Counted from the stretch's first letter, positions 34,840-43,360 are shown. The stretch is 62,525 nucleotides of DNA from JAVBNC01 sp031551765 (GCA_031551765.1 JAVBNC010000009.1:1-62525); one strand, 5' to 3'. Numbers and translations: made by a program. Notes: generated from the letters alone by a model not told the origin.

Positions 34840-36923
34840 GTGGGTACCCAGCCGTCGGAAGAGGGCGGAGACGGGCGGCTGGTAAAACAAAGCATGGTAA
34901 TGTCGTCAGTCTGGGGTTCATCCTCGCCGAAGGCGGCTGCCGCTTCCCGTATCGCGGCCAGCAGGCCGTCCAATTCAACCCGCGAACCCGCTTCGCGGTC
35001 TTCGCAAATGGCCGCGAGCCGTTCCACGCCGAAGAGTTCCCCCGTTTTGTTCATGGCTTCGGTTACGCCATCCGTGAACAGCAGGCAGCTTTCCCCGGCC
35101 TCCACACGCGTTCGCCGCAAGGCGAAGGAAGCATTCTCCATAACGCCGACCAAGGGACCGCTCATTTCCTTCACCTCTCTGAAGGATCCCTTACCCCAGA
35201 CCAAAGGGCGGCAATGGCCGCCGTTGGAGTATTCCAGCACGCCGTCAGCGGGATTAAACAGGCCGATGAACAAGGTTACGAACATGGAAGCGGGGTTGTT
35301 GGCGCTCAAGGCGGCATTGACGCAACGCATCGCGGCGGCGGGATTAAGCCCGCCTGCCATGGTGTAGCGAACCAGGGTTACTGTCATGGACATGAACAGG
35401 GCCGCCGGAACGCCTTTGCCCGAGACGTCGCCGATAACCAGACACAGCCGCCCGTCCGGCGCGGGAAAAAAGTCATAAAAATCTCCGCCCACTTCCTTGG
35501 CGGGTTCCAGCATGGCGGCCAGCGCAACTCCGTCCGCCACTTCCCTAGCCGTATGGGGCGGGGGGAGAATGCCCATCTGGATATCCCTGGCCGCGTTCAG
35601 CTCGCCCTGCATGCGCTCCTTGGCGGCGGTGGTTTCCATAAGTTCGCGTATATTGCGAGCCAGAGTTTGCCCCATCAGGGAGAAAGACCTGGCCAGCCCA
35701 CCCACCTCATCCGCCCGCTCTGTCGGCAGCCCTTCGGCAAAAAGCGCGTCCGCGTCCGCCGCGGTGAGATCCATCCGGGGCAGGGCCTGGGCTTTCTGGG
35801 ACAACAGCAGCAGGGGCCGCACCAGCTTGGCCGCCATGATCAGAGTAGCGGCCAGGATAACCAGGGCCGCGCCGGCGGAAATGGCGATCTGGCGCTGTAC
35901 CAGGCGTATGGAAGGCGCATCCACCTCCATCTTGGGCGCGGCGGCAACGATGTACCAGTCCAATGATTTGAAATAGGCCATATGAAAGGCCATATCCCCC
36001 TGCAGCCGTAACGCTTCGGGAGCGTTTTCCGGGGGCGGCGCCTCCAGCACGGCGGAACCGTGCCGCCGGGCCAGGTCCAGGCCGGCGGCGGGCAATAAGG
36101 CGGCATCCGTCCAGGCGGGGTTACCGCGATGGATGACCGGAGTCCCGTCGCCTCTGTACACCGCGATGAAGCCGTGCGCATAAAAATGCAGCGTCTCCAG
36201 GCGTTCGCGGGTTGTGGCTATGAGACTGTCCAGGCTGGACGCGGCTTCGCGCTCAATATCGGCCAACCCTACAAAAGCGGCCAGAACCATGCTTTTTTCC
36301 GGCAGGGGCAAAAAAAAGGCGAGCACGGCTTCCCCGCTGCCGCCTTCGTCCTTACGGGCGAATACAGCGTATTCGCCCGCAGGGGACAAGGCGCGGGATG
36401 CGATCAGCCGTTCCAGGGGCCGCCCCTTGAAGTCCACCGCCCCGGCCAGGGAAAGCGGTTTTGCGGACCATCCAAGTCCGGCCACGGGGCGGGCCCGCGC
36501 GTCATAAAGCTGCAGCGCGCCGGCGGATTCAAACAGTTCCCTGAACAGGGCCATATAGAGGCCCCGCCTGCCCCGGAACGCATCCGGCCCGCCCGCCCGC
36601 CCGTATCCGCCGGCGGGGGCTTCCTGTCCGCCGGATTTGTCCAGGACTTGCCACAGGTTGCGCGCCAACTCCGCCGTACGCCGCAGGCGGTCGCGTTCGG
36701 CCATGACCCGGACCACCTTGTCCGTGAACATGTTCAGGTATTTGGTGCTGATATTGTCCACCACAAGATTCAGCACGTTGGCCAGCGAAGCTTTCTCCAT
36801 AGCCTGGATGGTCCGGGCCACCTCCTGGTTGGTGAACAGGATAAGGGGCGCCACCACAACCCCCAGCGAGAGGATGATGAGGACAAAGAGCTTGGTGCGC
36901 AAAGAAAAAAACACAGACCTCAT
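34836..36923 (-). CDS. membrane sensor with HAMP and SpoIIE/PP2C phosphatase
   Basis: The 695-residue protein has a first membrane helix at about residues 8-28, a large periplasmic sensor region (about 30-335, dCache-like), a second helix near 345, a HAMP-like linker and a SpoIIE-type serine/threonine phosphatase from about residue 450. Metal-site motifs are GGDFYDFF near 479 and GDVSGKGVPAALFMS, and a late LLFTDGVTEAMN. It is built like RsbU/BtrU and should dephosphorylate a STAS-type antagonist in response to an outside signal. It overlaps the stub downstream and follows the SopB-like gene by 10 bp. The start has no strong ribosome site. Confidence 0.85.
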   Translation of the reverse strand: MRSVFFSLRTKLFVLIILSLGVVVAPLILFTNQEVARTIQAMEKASLANVLNLVVDNISTKYLNMFTDKVVRVMAERDRLRRTAELARNLWQVLDKSGGQEAPAGGYGRAGGPDAFRGRRGLYMALFRELFESAGALQLYDARARPVAGLGWSAKPLSLAGAVDFKGRPLERLIASRALSPAGEYAVFARKDEGGSGEAVLAFFLPLPEKSMVLAAFVGLADIEREAASSLDSLIATTRERLETLHFYAHGFIAVYRGDGTPVIHRGNPAWTDAALLPAAGLDLARRHGSAVLEAPPPENAPEALRLQGDMAFHMAYFKSLDWYIVAAAPKMEVDAPSIRLVQRQIAISAGAALVILAATLIMAAKLVRPLLLLSQKAQALPRMDLTAADADALFAEGLPTERADEVGGLARSFSLMGQTLARNIRELMETTAAKERMQGELNAARDIQMGILPPPHTAREVADGVALAAMLEPAKEVGGDFYDFFPAPDGRLCLVIGDVSGKGVPAALFMSMTVTLVRYTMAGGLNPAAAMRCVNAALSANNPASMFVTLFIGLFNPADGVLEYSNGGHCRPLVWGKGSFREVKEMSGPLVGVMENASFALRRTRVEAGESCLLFTDGVTEAMNKTGELFGVERLAAICEDREAGSRVELDGLLAAIREAAAAFGEDEPQTDDITMLCFTSRPSPPSSDGWVPT

Positions 36924-36933
36924 AGGCGGCCCG

Positions 36934-39468
36934 CTATTCATTGACAAAGGCGGCAAGCCCCCTGTGGATCAGCTTGTGCAACATGCCGCCCAGCCTTCGG
37001 GTTATGGAACTGACCCCTTCCAGTTTGAATCCCGCGCTGCCCGTGTTTATCCGCTGTATTTCATGATTTCCGCCGTTCAGGGCAAAAGAGGCGAACATGG
37101 AGGTAAGCTCCTCGTTGAGCGGCTCGTCCGGTGTAGGCACCCGGCCGGTATCCGCGATACGGGCCATCAGAAACTTGGCCTCCGCGTCCAGTTCTCCGGT
37201 GCGGTCCTTGCCGCTTTTGCAGTTCCAGGCGGGCGTCTCGCCCAGCAGATGGCTGAGGACGGCCAGGCGGGCCGGAAGTTTATACGGGTCCGTGCCTTCC
37301 CGCCGGTAGCCGCCCGAAGTCCAGATATCCTGAATCTGTCCGGCCAGAACGCGGACCTGCGCGACCTTCCGCTGCATGGCGGGGTCCAGGCTGCCCTGGT
37401 TGGCGGCCAGAAACGCTCCCACCCGGCCCCCGAAAGCCACATTGTGATAGCCCTGGGCTCTGGCTGTTTGCGTAATCTGAGGCGCGCCCAACAAACCCAC
37501 CATGGCCGCTCGGTTCTGGTCTGCAACGCTGCTCCAGGCGCCGATGGCTCCTTTGGCCTTCATGCTGTCGGTCACCGCCCCTTCGTTGACGCCGAAGTTG
37601 AAGGTTAGAATGGAAGGGGTGACCCGCACCGTCACGATTTGGCCGTCCACTTCCACGGGAAGCGCCACAGGCCCCTGCTGCAGGGCCTGCCAGGCTCTGG
37701 TCTGGTCTTCCAGCATGCCCCGTTCGTCGCTGCTGGAACTGAACAGGTGCCGGGGCAGATCCGGAGTGAGCAGCGATATGGAGGTCATGGAAAAGTTTAT
37801 CGCAAGCGGTTGGTCCGCAGCGCACTGTTGCCGTATTTGCTCCAGAGCCGCCGGGTTGGTGGCGACGGCGGCCTTCAGGCATTCCCTGGCCCGGCTCAGG
37901 TTGGCCTGTTCCCGCGCCACCCGCGCAAGGGTCGCACGCCGTCCCCCGCCAAACATGCCGCTCACCTTGCCGACTTCCCGCTCAATGATCCTCTCCCGCA
38001 TGGCCGCGCCCTCCTGGGGCAAGCCCAGAGCTTGGTAATTCTCCCGTATCAAGGCCGCTTTCTCCTCCCGCGTCATGGACTTAATACGGTCGGCGGTCAG
38101 GCCGAAAGCGCTGTGCACGCCGTGGCGCACCCCCTGAAACAGCAGCTCGCCCCCGGTGGAACGCAGTTCGGAATGCCACAAGTTGACCGTGTGGCGCCGT
38201 TCGGCGCTGCATGCGCAATTGACGCCCCGCCCCGCACGGGCGTAGGACCGGGTAAAGTCGGCGTTCAGCCGGGAAGCCGGGGTGATGGTGCTGGTCACGC
38301 TGCGGTCGGCATAGGGGATTTCGCGCTGTACCGTATCCCACCCGCCGGCGTTGAGCGCCCTGGAGCGCTCCCCGCTCAAGGCCGACTCAAGCTTCTTGGT
38401 CAGGGCTTTGCCGCCCTCCACCCTGTGCAGGCACGCTTCGATAATGGCGGCCACAATTTCCTTTTCGCCCACTCCCCGCAGCAGCAACGACGGAGGGTCG
38501 CCGCGCATCACGGCCTCACGGATCCCGGCTTTCTGTCTTTTGGAAAGCTCGCCGTCGCCCATCACCACGCGCAAGCGCTCCTTGCTCATAATATCCATTA
38601 CCAGGTCAAACGCTTCATCCGTCCGGCCGGGAGCGGCCCTGGCGTTCGCGTCCGCGCGCAGGCTGCCCAGAACGGAATCGCCGGGTTGCAGTTGGCGCTG
38701 ATCGGGCAGGGTCAGCTTACCCTGCTCAAAGGCTTCCTGGCGGGCGGCCAGTATGTCCCTGGCTCTCTCGCATGCCCTTTGGACAGCCCAATCTCCGGTA
38801 TGCTCGCTCATAATGGAGTTGATCACTTTAAGACCGGCCTTGACCCATAACGCTTTGGCATGGCAGACCGACTTGGCTGAAACCGGACTGCCGGCCGCCA
38901 GGGCGTCAAGATGCCGGATGCGTCCGTCCATGGCGGCCATGAAAGTATCTAGTTCCTGCGTTCGCTCGGGACTCTCCGGCCCCGCGCCCTGCCGGAAAAC
39001 AGCGGCCCGCCTGCGCTGTTCCGCCAGCATATCCCGCCGATCCCGCGCAGCCTCGCTGTTGGCGGGCACTTCCGCCATAAGTCCCCGCAGCCAGGGCATC
39101 ATAAAATTTAGTGTCTGCCGTGCTACCGATTGGACCGGAGTTTCGGCAACCGCCGCTTGCGCCGCCGCCGCAGCGGGAACCTCCGCTTGCGCCGAAGTTC
39201 CGGCAACCTCCGCTTGCGCCGAAGTCCCGGCAACTCCCACAGCGTGCGTAAAAGGCCGGTGTATAGGAGGCGCGGCCCGGGGCAGATCCGCGGCGGCTCC
39301 CGCGCTTCCGCCAGGCTGACCCAAGGGGAGCACTGCGCCCGGAATCCGCGGCCGGATGCGCAGCCCGCCTCCTTCCAAGGTCCGTTGCGCGGGCTGGCCG
39401 CTGCCTATGCCGCCGGAACCGGCAAACACAGAGCCTTTGCCGCTTACAGGTCCTATTTCTTGACTCAT
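36934..39468 (-). CDS. SopB/IpgD-like phosphoinositide phosphatase, candidate T3SS effector
   Basis: The 844-residue protein ends in a SopB/IpgD-type phosphatase domain. The catalytic CKSGKDRT is at residues 750-757, directly after a conserved Asn, and is followed by the family end pattern GNHEIQRINTGSAGFK; upstream are INFSMTSISLLTPDL and LTFNFGVNEGAV. In host cells such enzymes dephosphorylate phosphoinositides and remodel membranes. The first 110 residues are low-complexity (Gly, Ala, Pro) as in secreted substrates, with a 9-residue repeat (AGTSAQAEV). Its chaperone gene lies just upstream. The ATG at 39468 has AAGGAG; the earlier opening does not. Confidence 0.85.
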   Translation of the reverse strand: MSQEIGPVSGKGSVFAGSGGIGSGQPAQRTLEGGGLRIRPRIPGAVLPLGQPGGSAGAAADLPRAAPPIHRPFTHAVGVAGTSAQAEVAGTSAQAEVPAAAAAQAAVAETPVQSVARQTLNFMMPWLRGLMAEVPANSEAARDRRDMLAEQRRRAAVFRQGAGPESPERTQELDTFMAAMDGRIRHLDALAAGSPVSAKSVCHAKALWVKAGLKVINSIMSEHTGDWAVQRACERARDILAARQEAFEQGKLTLPDQRQLQPGDSVLGSLRADANARAAPGRTDEAFDLVMDIMSKERLRVVMGDGELSKRQKAGIREAVMRGDPPSLLLRGVGEKEIVAAIIEACLHRVEGGKALTKKLESALSGERSRALNAGGWDTVQREIPYADRSVTSTITPASRLNADFTRSYARAGRGVNCACSAERRHTVNLWHSELRSTGGELLFQGVRHGVHSAFGLTADRIKSMTREEKAALIRENYQALGLPQEGAAMRERIIEREVGKVSGMFGGGRRATLARVAREQANLSRARECLKAAVATNPAALEQIRQQCAADQPLAINFSMTSISLLTPDLPRHLFSSSSDERGMLEDQTRAWQALQQGPVALPVEVDGQIVTVRVTPSILTFNFGVNEGAVTDSMKAKGAIGAWSSVADQNRAAMVGLLGAPQITQTARAQGYHNVAFGGRVGAFLAANQGSLDPAMQRKVAQVRVLAGQIQDIWTSGGYRREGTDPYKLPARLAVLSHLLGETPAWNCKSGKDRTGELDAEAKFLMARIADTGRVPTPDEPLNEELTSMFASFALNGGNHEIQRINTGSAGFKLEGVSSITRRLGGMLHKLIHRGLAAFVNE
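39181..39234. repeat. 27-bp tandem repeat in the effector N-terminus
   Basis: Two near-identical 27-bp units starting CTCCGCTTGCGCCGAAGT encode AGTSAQAEV twice; a weaker third unit precedes them. Unit number could vary between strains. Confidence 0.7.
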
Positions 39469-39559
39469 AGCTGTGCTCCTTGCCTGAATAAGGCTGGAAA
39501 AATTCACTCTCTCCCGAAAAGTGCGGAGCAAATTACATGCCCCCGGCGCGAATGCGGCC

Positions 39560-40024
39560 TCAACCCCGGATCACGCCTTCGGTCGGCAACGGAATCTCCT
39601 CCGCTTCATCCGGGTCCGGCGCGCCGGTCAGATACATTTCGAAACGTTCCAGCCAGACGGCCGCATTGCCGCTGAAATGCGCGACCAAGTCGCGAAATCC
39701 TTGTTCAGTCATTCCTTCCAGGCTGGCGGCCATGTTCAGCACCACCAGATCGTTGTCCCTGTCGATGGCGAAGGCCGCGCCGCCCGTGTCCTCACACAAA
39801 AAATTATGAGCGAGAAGCGAGGAGAACAGTTCGGCCACGTCGTCCTCGGGCAGGGACATCATGGGGGCGTAAAAATAGATCACGGGCCTGTCCCCGGGCA
39901 CAAACACCGAACACTCCGCCGCGTCTCGGACAAAGGAGCACACGCCATCCTCATCCAGGGCGAGAGGCGACCCGGCCTCAGCGGAAAGCGGCTGCAACCA
40001 TGCGTTGACCATGTTTCTGTACAT
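39560..40024 (-). CDS. CesT-type class I T3SS chaperone
   Basis: The 154-residue acidic protein fits the CesT/SicP/SycE fold: an N-terminal helix, then a beta-rich middle (PVIYFYAPMMSLPEDD, AAFAIDRDNDLVVLNMAA) and an acidic C-terminal helix and tail (DPDEAEEIPLPTEG). Such chaperones are cytoplasmic dimers that keep one effector ready for secretion. Its gene ends 91 bp before the SopB-like effector, which is the probable client. AAGGAG stands before the ATG. Confidence 0.75.
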   Translation of the reverse strand: MYRNMVNAWLQPLSAEAGSPLALDEDGVCSFVRDAAECSVFVPGDRPVIYFYAPMMSLPEDDVAELFSSLLAHNFLCEDTGGAAFAIDRDNDLVVLNMAASLEGMTEQGFRDLVAHFSGNAAVWLERFEMYLTGAPDPDEAEEIPLPTEGVIRG

Positions 40025-40093
40025 TTTGCTCTCCTTTTTCGTATGGCAAAGCGGTTCAGAGCAAAGACGGCGCGGCGCGCCGCCGCAATTCCC

Positions 40094-41257
40094 TCAAGGG
40101 GCGTTTTGCAGCTCTTGGCAGATCTCATCCACAGCGGCCAGGATGTCGAAAGGAGGATTCCAGCCGATCAGCATGGCCATGCGCAGGTTCACGGCGATTT
40201 TAAGCGGGGTTTCAAAAATCTGGGGGATTTCGCGCGGTTTTGCTCCGCTCAAAAGCGCGGCAATGCCTTCGGCGTTGAACCGTCCCAGAAAATCAAAGTC
40301 CGCCTGGGCAATGCTGAGTAATACGCCCAGGCGCACTTCCTCCGGTCCGCTTTGGGAAAATGTGGGGATTTTGGCGTCAATGAACGGTTGCAGCAGTTCC
40401 ACCATGTGTTTCGGCTGCATGCCGTTGTTCAGCGTCAGGTACATGGCGTCCACCTGCCCGGCCAGTTGGCGGTGGCAGGCCAGCAAACGGGTTCGGGAAA
40501 CGTCCTCTTCCGGCACGTCGAAGTAGTCCGTGCAGGAAACAACGCTAAAGCCCAGTTCCGCCGCGGCCTTTTCCACGTCCGCTATATTGGCGTAGCTGCG
40601 GCCGGGCACATTGTCCTCGTAGACCACGCCCAGGCGCTTGAAGCGGAAGGTATCGTAAAACAGGGAAATCTGGCGGTGCGTGCGGTCCGGCTCCACGTCG
40701 GCGTGCACGTGGTCCCGGCCCGAATCGGCGGGCGAGGTGATGATGCCGCTGCCCACCGGATCGCTGGCGTTGATGACGAACACAGGCACGTTATGCTCGT
40801 CCGTGGCGAAATCCTGCCCGGCCCAGGTGCCGAAGGCCAGAATGAGGTCCACATCCCGGCGCGTGCGGATGCGGTTCAGCAGAGCGGTCTTGCTTGCCGC
40901 TCGCCGCTCGCTGTCCCAGTTGTCGGTGTAAAAGCCGTCCGGCAGAAAGGCCAGCCGGTCGCCGCCGGCATGCTCGGCCAGCCAGGCCCATAGGGGAGCG
41001 CTGGCATCCGTGCCGCCCCCCTTCTGCGCGGGAATATCGCCGTTACTGATGATTCCCAGTTCCGCCAGTCCCTTGGCCAGCCCGCGCAGTGTTTTTTGAA
41101 AATCGCCGTACGGCCCGCTTTCAACGCACGCGACCCGCCATTTCCGGCCTTTTGCCGTGCCTGTCCCGGCCTGGAGCGGCGGGGCAAGGCAGGCCAGCAG
41201 AAGAACCACCAAGGCGCAGGGCATGACCATGCGCATTCTCCGCACCGTTCCGGTCAT
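40094..41257 (-). CDS. TrpX-type ABC substrate-binding protein
   Basis: The 387-residue exported protein has a signal peptide (MRMVMPCALVVLLLACLA; a lipobox LLAC is possible) and a two-lobe binding fold of the TrpX/DUF534 type: LILAFGTWAGQDFA, VFVINASDPVGSGI, RLGVVYEDNVPGRSYANI, and a late MLIGWNPPFDILAAVDEI. No ABC permease or ATPase is nearby, so it may work as a sensor component instead of in transport, for example presenting a ligand to the periplasmic part of the PP2C phosphatase. Its ATG overlaps the stop of the racemase-like gene (ATGA) and has GGAGG before it. Confidence 0.75.
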   Translation of the reverse strand: MTGTVRRMRMVMPCALVVLLLACLAPPLQAGTGTAKGRKWRVACVESGPYGDFQKTLRGLAKGLAELGIISNGDIPAQKGGGTDASAPLWAWLAEHAGGDRLAFLPDGFYTDNWDSERRAASKTALLNRIRTRRDVDLILAFGTWAGQDFATDEHNVPVFVINASDPVGSGIITSPADSGRDHVHADVEPDRTHRQISLFYDTFRFKRLGVVYEDNVPGRSYANIADVEKAAAELGFSVVSCTDYFDVPEEDVSRTRLLACHRQLAGQVDAMYLTLNNGMQPKHMVELLQPFIDAKIPTFSQSGPEEVRLGVLLSIAQADFDFLGRFNAEGIAALLSGAKPREIPQIFETPLKIAVNLRMAMLIGWNPPFDILAAVDEICQELQNAP

Positions 41258-41769
41258 ACAGCCTCCTGGCGCGGCGCAAGCGCCTGTCCCGGCCGGACAT
41301 CCTTTTTCACGGCCGGGTTACGAAACGCCCGGGCCATGGCCCAATAACCCGGCCGGAAATGCACGCTGTCGCCAACCCGCGGAGGCCGCGCGCAATCCGT
41401 CACATCCAGCACCGTGTAATTGGAATTGGGGCCGCTTACAAAGGCGCCGGGCAGCAGGCAGGTCATATCCTCCGCGTCGGCATGCAAAGGGCTGCGCCGG
41501 AAACGGCGAACCACATCGTTGAGGCGGCTGGGCGGTGGAATGGAAATCAGCATCACATCCAGTTCCTTGGTTGAGGAAAAAGCGGCCTCCTCCACCTCCG
41601 CCACGCCGATGGCCGCTATGCCGAGGCGCCGCAGTTCATCCACCACGGCCGGGCAGTTGGAGACCGCCTTGAGAACCGGCAGGTAGGCCACGCCCCACTG
41701 CCGGGTCAGGTGGCGGATGGCGCGCAGGTTGTGCGCCAGCGCGTCACAATCGACGGATACCGCGGGCAT
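41254..41769 (-). CDS. shortened alanine-racemase-fold PLP protein
   Basis: The 171-residue protein joins two parts of an alanine/ornithine racemase-like protein. Residues 1-85 are the start of the PLP barrel (VDCDALAHNLRAIRHL, with the PLP-type lysine in PVLKAVSN) and about 105-165 the C-terminal beta domain (FVSGPNSNYTVLDVTD, VHFRPGYWAMARAF). About half of the usual 350-400 residues, the middle of the barrel, is absent without a frame break. It may be an inactive binding protein or a decayed enzyme. It is coupled to the binding-protein gene (4-base overlap) and follows the RsbW-like gene by 16 bp. Confidence 0.6.
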   Translation of the reverse strand: MPAVSVDCDALAHNLRAIRHLTRQWGVAYLPVLKAVSNCPAVVDELRRLGIAAIGVAEVEEAAFSSTKELDVMLISIPPPSRLNDVVRRFRRSPLHADAEDMTCLLPGAFVSGPNSNYTVLDVTDCARPPRVGDSVHFRPGYWAMARAFRNPAVKKDVRPGQALAPRQEAV

Positions 41770-41785
41770 GGGGTCTCTCCACAAC

Positions 41786-42232
41786 TTACTCCTTGGCAAT
41801 GTCCAGGCGGAGGATGTTACGGTTGCCCTCGCGCGCATAGTAAACCGCCGACATCAGCCGCCTGGTCAGGACAATGCCCAGCCCGCCCACTTTTCTGTCC
41901 TCCACGCCGGCGGCCAGATCGGGCGTTTCAAGCGCCAGGGGATCAAAAGGAGGACCTTCATCGCAGAATGCCACCCTGAAGCGGGCCGGAGTATCCATAA
42001 CGCGCACCAGAACATCTCCGGAGGCGCCTTTATAGGCATGGCGGCAGATATTGATGAACACTTCCTCAACCGCAAGCTTCAGATGCAGCAAATGTTTTTG
42101 AGGCAGAGCCGCCTGTTCCGCGGCCCCGGTCACGAACAGCTCCACCAGAGGAAGCTCGTCGGCATCCGCGCGGAACGTCTGTTCCGCAACCGCCTCGTTT
42201 TCCCGGAACCCGCTCGTCAGGTGGTTTGGCAT
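41786..42232 (-). CDS. RsbW-like serine kinase / anti-sigma-type ATPase
   Basis: The 148-residue protein is a single GHKL ATPase domain of the RsbW type: N-box LAVEEVFINICRHAYKG, G1 box CDEGPPFDP and G2 box GGLGIVLTRR. Such proteins phosphorylate a STAS-domain antagonist and bind a sigma factor or another partner. The matching phosphatase is the SpoIIE-type protein of the same arm; no STAS protein was found in the window. It is the first gene of the minus-strand arm, behind the divergent control region, and GGGAGG precedes its ATG at 42232. Confidence 0.85.
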   Translation of the reverse strand: MPNHLTSGFRENEAVAEQTFRADADELPLVELFVTGAAEQAALPQKHLLHLKLAVEEVFINICRHAYKGASGDVLVRVMDTPARFRVAFCDEGPPFDPLALETPDLAAGVEDRKVGGLGIVLTRRLMSAVYYAREGNRNILRLDIAKE

Positions 42233-42272
42233 CCGTTCCTCCCTGGGCAGGAGCAATCCTTCCAAGCGCATG

Positions 42273-42288
42273 TGGCAAAAAAGTTGCC
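42273..42288. promoter_or_regulatory. palindromic -24/-12-like element between the two arms
   Basis: On the plus strand TGGCAAAAAAGTTGCC keeps GG and GC ten bases apart as in sigma-54 promoters, 214 bp before the first secretion gene. On the minus strand the same bases read CGGCAACTTTTTTGCC, also with correct spacing, 41 bp before the RsbW-like ATG. It may therefore serve either or both directions, or be an operator of another kind. Confidence 0.45.
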
Positions 42289-42501
42289 GCACCGCCCACG
42301 TTGGTGGCAGCCCCTGCCACCCTGTGGGCAGAAGTCTCTTGCCGCCCATGACCCGGCTGCGAGCGGGCATGCCCTTCGCCCGGAACCCAAGCAAAGGCCG
42401 TTCCAGCGCGCGTGTTTTCGAACGCCGTGCTCGGACGGGGTGCTCGTGGCCTCCGTTTTGCAGTCTTCCCCGCATACCTAACGCTATCAAGGAGTATGGT
42501 T

Positions 42502-42801
42502 ATGAGTTCGGACATAGTTGACGACGGCGCGGCCTTGGCGGTTCGGCAAACTGAGGAACTCGGGAAATTGCGCGGCCTTTTGGAAGCGCAGAAAACGGAT
42601 CTCGCTTCCATGGCCTCGGAGTTGGAACGGCTGGGCCTGCCCGTGCGCACCCCCCCGTCCATGGAGCAGCTTGACGCGGCTCTGCCGTCCGAGCTTGCCG
42701 CTCGGATACGGGAGGCGGCTGTGGATGCGGACCGCGTGCTGGAAGATATCACCGTCCGTCCGGCGCCCAAGGCCGCCCGCATGATGCGCGACACCGTCTG
42801 A
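42502..42801 (+). CDS. small helical protein at the head of the T3SS operon
   Basis: The 99-residue protein is almost entirely helical with a coiled-coil-like region (TEELGKLRGLLEAQKTDL, MASELERL) and was not assigned to a family. AAGGAG lies seven bases before the ATG. It precedes the translocator chaperone by 31 bp and is therefore probably part of the translocon/regulatory section, for example a secreted regulator or a co-chaperone; this is inference from position. Confidence 0.6.
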   Translation: MSSDIVDDGAALAVRQTEELGKLRGLLEAQKTDLASMASELERLGLPVRTPPSMEQLDAALPSELAARIREAAVDADRVLEDITVRPAPKAARMMRDTV

Positions 42802-42832
42802 ACCCTCCCGCCGGCCGCGAAAGGAGTTGCAT

Positions 42833-43336
42833 ATGAACAGCACCACACAAGCCCCCCAGGTAAGCGAAGCCGCTCTCAAAGCCATGTACAGCCGCCTGGC
42901 CGCAATCGCCCAGCGCGTCGTGGATGGGGAAACCACCCTCAAAATCGAGCTCGGCATCAAGGATGAGGAACTGGAGGCCATGTACGCCGTGGCATACAGC
43001 CAATACGTGAACAAAAAGTACGAGGAAGCCCAGGCGGCTTTCGGTCTGCTTCTGCTGTTTGACCCTCTGCAATACAAATATCTGCTGGGGCAGGCCAGTT
43101 GCCTGCAGATGAACGAGCAACACGAGCTGGCCTGCGTTTCCTACCTTATGGCGGCGGCGGCCAATCCTGAAGCTTCGGTGCCGTTTCTGCACATGGCTGA
43201 ATGCCTGCTGCTGCTCAAAGACGTTGAAGGGGCCAAAGCCAGTCTCGGCAAGGTGTTGGAACTGGCCGGCGACAAGCCGGAACAGGCCGGTTACAGGCTG
43301 AAAGCCGAGGCCATTCTGGAAAATCTGGCGGCTTGA
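42833..43336 (+). CDS. SycD/LcrH/SicA-type translocator chaperone
   Basis: The 167-residue protein is a class II chaperone with three tetratricopeptide repeats (about residues 45-145: LEAMYAVAYSQYVNKKYEEAQ in pieces, FDPLQYKYLLGQASCLQM, EASVPFLHMAECLL). It binds the membrane translocators in the cytoplasm before secretion, and its gene directly precedes two such candidates. AAAGGAG precedes the ATG at 42833. Confidence 0.88.
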   Translation: MNSTTQAPQVSEAALKAMYSRLAAIAQRVVDGETTLKIELGIKDEELEAMYAVAYSQYVNKKYEEAQAAFGLLLLFDPLQYKYLLGQASCLQMNEQHELACVSYLMAAAANPEASVPFLHMAECLLLLKDVEGAKASLGKVLELAGDKPEQAGYRLKAEAILENLAA

Positions 43337-43360
43337 TCCGCCCCGAGAAGGAGGTTCACC

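Noticed and set aside
34568..34978. Minus-strand 136-codon frame across the IS4 stub
   Set aside because: Most of it is the antisense of the transposase stub and of the PP2C gene in another frame; only the 53-residue sensor stub has support.
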